Positions 5,563 through 7,466 of a stretch of DNA of 7,466 bases are shown here, piece by piece. The stretch's first letter is position 1. Each line of letters opens with the position of its first letter. The notes below the pieces were generated by a model that was given only the letters and a program-made list of their open reading frames with translations, did no database searches and was not told the origin of the DNA. Made by a program: the position numbers and the translations under genes. This DNA comes from an uncultured Ruminococcus sp. (lineage in GTDB: Bacteria; Bacillota; Clostridia; Oscillospirales; Acutalibacteraceae), in NCBI GenBank assembly GCA_902803125.1, contig CADCOZ010000166.1, forward strand, positions 1 through 7,466, in the 5' to 3' direction.

Positions 5563-5591
5563 ATTTTACCATAAAAAAACGCAAAAGTAAA
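5563..5591 (-). promoter_or_regulatory. Promoter of the three-gene membrane protein operon
   Basis: On the minus strand TTTACT (5586-5591) and TAAAAT (5563-5568) are 17 bp apart, and TGG directly before the -10 supplies the extended TG. The predicted start is near 5555, giving a leader of about 73 bases. The spacer contains a run of seven T. Confidence 0.7.
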
Positions 5592-5640
5592 GTTTTTTTA
5601 GCGAAGAACACGAAACCTCTTTCCTTCAGGGCAGCCTCTT

Positions 5641-5765
5641 GGGGGAAACCCTTTTCCAGCGGAAAAAGGGTTATCCCCCAAACCCCCTTCCTAAAACCGC
5701 TGACTTTTGCTCCTTCAAACATGATTCATTTTTCAGTCTTCCGTTTTCAGTATTCATTATTTCGG
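5641..5765 (-). repeat. Intergenic repeat, D-A-C composite with long hairpin
   Basis: Read on the minus strand: an AT-rich lead with AATAATGAATA (near 5750-5762), a variant head TCAGCGGTTTT (5693-5703), a G-rich run and a hairpin at 5641-5679. The arms GGGGGAAACCCTTTTCC and GGAAAAAGGGTTATCCCCC pair over 17 bp with two bulged bases around AGC. Head, G run and hairpin correspond to 3791-3851, which has the same order on the other strand. It lies in the 340-bp gap between the methyltransferase stop and the membrane-protein start. The hairpin may shape the methyltransferase mRNA end, though no T run follows it. Confidence 0.82.
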
Positions 5766-5770
5766 CTCTC

Positions 5771-5800
5771 TCCCGAAATTCGCTGGGTTTTGGCTGTCAT
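5771..5800 (-). repeat. Isolated repeat head (A module)
   Basis: On the minus strand AGCCAAAACCCAGCGAATTTC followed by GGGAGAG copies the head found in the complete composites, with no tail after it; the lead of the next composite follows instead. It lies about 25 bp beyond the stop of the methyltransferase gene. Confidence 0.7.
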
Positions 5801-5822
5801 GCACTACCCACTAACCACTATT

Positions 5823-7049
5823 TCAGACAACTTGGAAGAGATAAAACTTCAGGTAGTCGGTTTCGGGGACGTTCCAAAGAATCGGGTGGTCGGGGGACTG
5901 CTGACGGGCTTCTATCTGCCGCAGGGATACTTGTGCATCCTGTGCCGCGTGTTTGAGCATATCACAGAATAAGTCGTCCCGCATGAAGTGCGAACACGAA
6001 CAGGTCGCCAAATAACCGCCCCTTGGCAGCAGCTTCATCGCTCGATAATTGATTTCTTTATAGCCTCTGGCGGCATTTTTGACGGTCGCTCTCGATTTGG
6101 TGAAGGCCGGCGGGTCAAGGATAATGAAGTCGAAGCCCTCACTGCGGGACAGCGACGGCAACAGGTCGAATACATCTGCACAGCGAAACGACATTTTGCC
6201 TTCAAAGCCGTTGAGGGCGGCATTATTCCTTGCCATCTGAACGGCTTCCTCCGAAACATCCACGGCACAAACGTGTGCCGCACCGCCCTGCACAGCGTTC
6301 AGGGCAAACGAACCGGTATGGGTGAAGCAGTCCAGCACCCGCCGCCCTTTGGCTAACCGTGCCACCGCCGCACGGTTATATTTCTGGTCAAGAAAAAAGC
6401 CGGTTTTCTGTCCGTTCTCAAAGTCCACATGATAACGGATACCGTTTTCGGTGATGACGGTATGGGTTTCGGTTGGGGTCGGCACACCGGAAAGCGGATA
6501 AAAGCCCTTGCCCTGTGTCAGGCCTTCCAGCTCACGAATCGCCACATCGTTGCGTTCATAAATGGCTCGAATCCCCTGACCGTCCTCGTTCAGTATCCGG
6601 TACAACAGCGGAAACAAGATGTCTTTTCGCTGTTCAATGCCCAGTGAAAGTGTCTGCGTGACCAGAATGTCGTTGAATTTATCCACGGTCAGCCCCGGAA
6701 AGGTATCGGCTTCTCCGAAAATCACCCGACAGCCGTTCAGGTCACCGCCCATCACGGTTTTGCGGTACTCCCACGCATACCGCAGGCGGCGTTCAAAAAA
6801 CGCCTCGTCAAATTGATCGTTGATGTTGCGGCTGATGAGCCGGATTTTGATTTTGCTGTGGCTGTTGTAAAAGCCCGTGCCAAGATAGCTGCCCTTATGC
6901 GACAGGACATCGGTCAAAGCACCGTCCGCTATGTCGCCGTCGATGTGCGTGAGTTCGCCTTCAAATACCCACGGATGCCCGCCCACTAATGCGGCTTCGG
7001 CTTTTTTGGTGATCGTGATGGCGGGATAGCTTCGTTTTGTGAATGACAT
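5823..7049 (-). CDS. rlmI: Class I SAM-dependent 23S rRNA methyltransferase (RlmI type)
   Basis: The 408-residue product has the RlmI architecture: an N-terminal PUA-like RNA-binding domain (about 8-75, with 'GHPWVFEGEL' at 24-33), a central linker domain ('FGEADTFPGLTVDKF' at 111-125) and a C-terminal Rossmann methyltransferase. 'ENGQKTGFFLDQK' lies at 211-223, the SAM-binding motif I 'VLDCFTHTGSFAL' at 238-250, the motif II acidic region 'AVDVS' at 262-266 and 'LDPPAF' at 311-316. The 'TCSCSHF' motif at 349-355 holds the likely nucleophilic cysteine (350 or 352). E. coli RlmI forms 5-methylcytosine at position 1962 of 23S rRNA; the same target here is inferred. The ATG at 7049 has GGAAGGGAA upstream at about 9 bases, and a strong promoter sits at 7086-7114. 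Length is normal for the family and no defect is visible. Confidence 0.95.
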   Translation of the reverse strand: MSFTKRSYPAITITKKAEAALVGGHPWVFEGELTHIDGDIADGALTDVLSHKGSYLGTGFYNSHSKIKIRLISRNINDQFDEAFFERRLRYAWEYRKTVMGGDLNGCRVIFGEADTFPGLTVDKFNDILVTQTLSLGIEQRKDILFPLLYRILNEDGQGIRAIYERNDVAIRELEGLTQGKGFYPLSGVPTPTETHTVITENGIRYHVDFENGQKTGFFLDQKYNRAAVARLAKGRRVLDCFTHTGSFALNAVQGGAAHVCAVDVSEEAVQMARNNAALNGFEGKMSFRCADVFDLLPSLSRSEGFDFIILDPPAFTKSRATVKNAARGYKEINYRAMKLLPRGGYLATCSCSHFMRDDLFCDMLKHAAQDAQVSLRQIEARQQSPDHPILWNVPETDYLKFYLFQVV

Positions 7050-7085
7050 GGTTATCGTTCCCTTCCTGCTTTTTGCTTTTTCTAC

Positions 7086-7114
7086 ATTATATACGATTTG
7101 TGCCTATCTTGCAA
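7086..7114 (-). promoter_or_regulatory. Promoter of rlmI
   Basis: On the minus strand TTGCAA (7109-7114) and a perfect TATAAT (7086-7091) are separated by 17 bp. The predicted start is A at 7079, giving a 30-base leader with the Shine-Dalgarno sequence. The hexamers and spacer match those of rpmE in this window. Confidence 0.85.
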
Positions 7115-7178
7115 GGGAGAACACAGCAAAAAGCACAGCTGTCTTTTGGGGACAAGGGGGATTAGAGGGGGCAATAGC

Positions 7179-7256
7179 GGGCTTGGGAGGCTCGCCTGTC
7201 GGCGCGGTTCGGTGCTTCTGTCTGCGGCAGATTCTAAGTCAGCAAATTTCGGGAGG
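7179..7256 (+). repeat. Intergenic repeat, tail B followed by head A
   Basis: GGGCTTGGGAGGCTCGCC begins a diverged copy of tail B. Its hairpin is at 7217-7231: TCTGTC/GGCAGA around TGC, with one G-T wobble pair. Directly after it comes a head variant TCAGCAAATTT (7239-7249). The order is therefore tail before head, the reverse of a complete unit, as if neighbouring units abut. Confidence 0.8.
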
Positions 7257-7265
7257 AGCGGCAAA

Positions 7266-7330
7266 GGATAACGAATAGAGAATAGTGAATAACATTTTGA
7301 TCCAAAAACTCAGCGAATTTTGAAAGGGGA
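7266..7330 (+). repeat. Intergenic repeat, lead D and head A without tail
   Basis: An AT-rich GAATAGAGAATAGTGAATAA lead is followed by CCAAAAACTCAGCGAATTTTG (head at 7310-7320) and AAAGGGGAG. The head matches those at 61-90 and 3791-3810. No tail follows; the lead of the next unit begins instead. Confidence 0.8.
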
Positions 7331-7332
7331 GA

Positions 7333-7466
7333 AATAAATAATAAAGAATAACGAATAAATAATCATGTTGATATAGGTCAAGTCAGCGAATTTAGGGAGG
7401 GGGCTTGGGGGGTCTCGCCTGTCGGCTCGGTCCGGTCGCTTCTGCCTGCGGCAGAGGTCTCCACTG
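7333..7466 (+). repeat. Intergenic repeat, D-A-B composite at the right end
   Basis: An AT-rich lead (AATAAATAATAAAG and variants, 7334-7363) is followed by the head TCAGCGAATTT (7383-7393), a G-rich run and tail B (7402-7466). The tail carries a perfect 6-bp hairpin TCTGCC/GGCAGA around TGC at 7441-7455 and ends in CTCCACTG at the window edge. It is the inverted counterpart of 1-121. With the preceding units it fills most of the 417 bp upstream of rlmI, where I see no gene. Confidence 0.85.

Noticed and set aside
7039..7278. A 79-codon plus-strand open frame with a hydrophobic start, upstream of rlmI.
   Set aside because: It overlaps the rlmI start codon, promoter and repeat sequence, and has no Shine-Dalgarno sequence. 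It is probably chance.
1..7466. CRISPR array, tRNA, rRNA, toxin-antitoxin or phage genes.
   Set aside because: No regular spacer array, cloverleaf with a tRNA TTCGA arm, rRNA-like stretch or recognisable family of these types was seen on either strand by eye.

Overview
The window is 7,466 bp of a low-to-mid-GC Bacillota genome. The L31 protein (zinc type, with an '[15 protein letters not shown]' stretch), the dGTPase-like protein and the promoter style (TTGCAA or TTGAAC, 17 bp, TATAAT) look most like Negativicutes, with Clostridia as the alternative. This is judged from remembered family sequences, not from a search.

Every credible gene lies on the minus strand, so transcription runs from high to low coordinates. 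In that order: an RlmI-type 23S rRNA methyltransferase (5823-7049); three tightly spaced poorly characterised genes encoding a membrane-anchored protein (4928-5482), a DUF6935-like protein (4304-4867) and a small lipocalin-like protein (3863-4288); an unrecognised protein paired with a DUF1810 protein (3148-3639 and 2691-3122); ribosomal protein L31, rpmE (2329-2532), with its own promoter and a strong terminator; a YigZ/IMPACT-family protein (1577-2200); and a dGTPase-like HD hydrolase (121-1119). The content is mainly housekeeping: rRNA modification, ribosome, nucleotide metabolism. I see no defence system, CRISPR array, tRNA, rRNA or intact mobile element.

The unusual part is between the genes. 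A modular repeat family occupies the gaps at 1-121, 3656-3851, 5641-5800 and 7179-7466. It has an AT-rich lead (D), a conserved head around TCAGCGAATTTT (A), and then one of two tails: a GC-rich tail with a small hairpin (B), or a long hairpin of GGGGGAAACC type (C). The hairpin in tail B keeps its pairing while the bases change between copies. The same A-B composite stands at both window ends in inverted orientation, which suggests that the piece is bounded by repeats. A second, unrelated repeat is a 74-bp unit present twice, 148 bp apart, upstream of the dGTPase gene, with the near copy overlapping that gene's promoter. The same gap holds a perfect 9-bp hairpin and a short open stretch that faintly resembles a TnpV-type transposon protein.

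Start codons were set by Shine-Dalgarno position, and in most genes this gives a shorter protein than the longest open frame.
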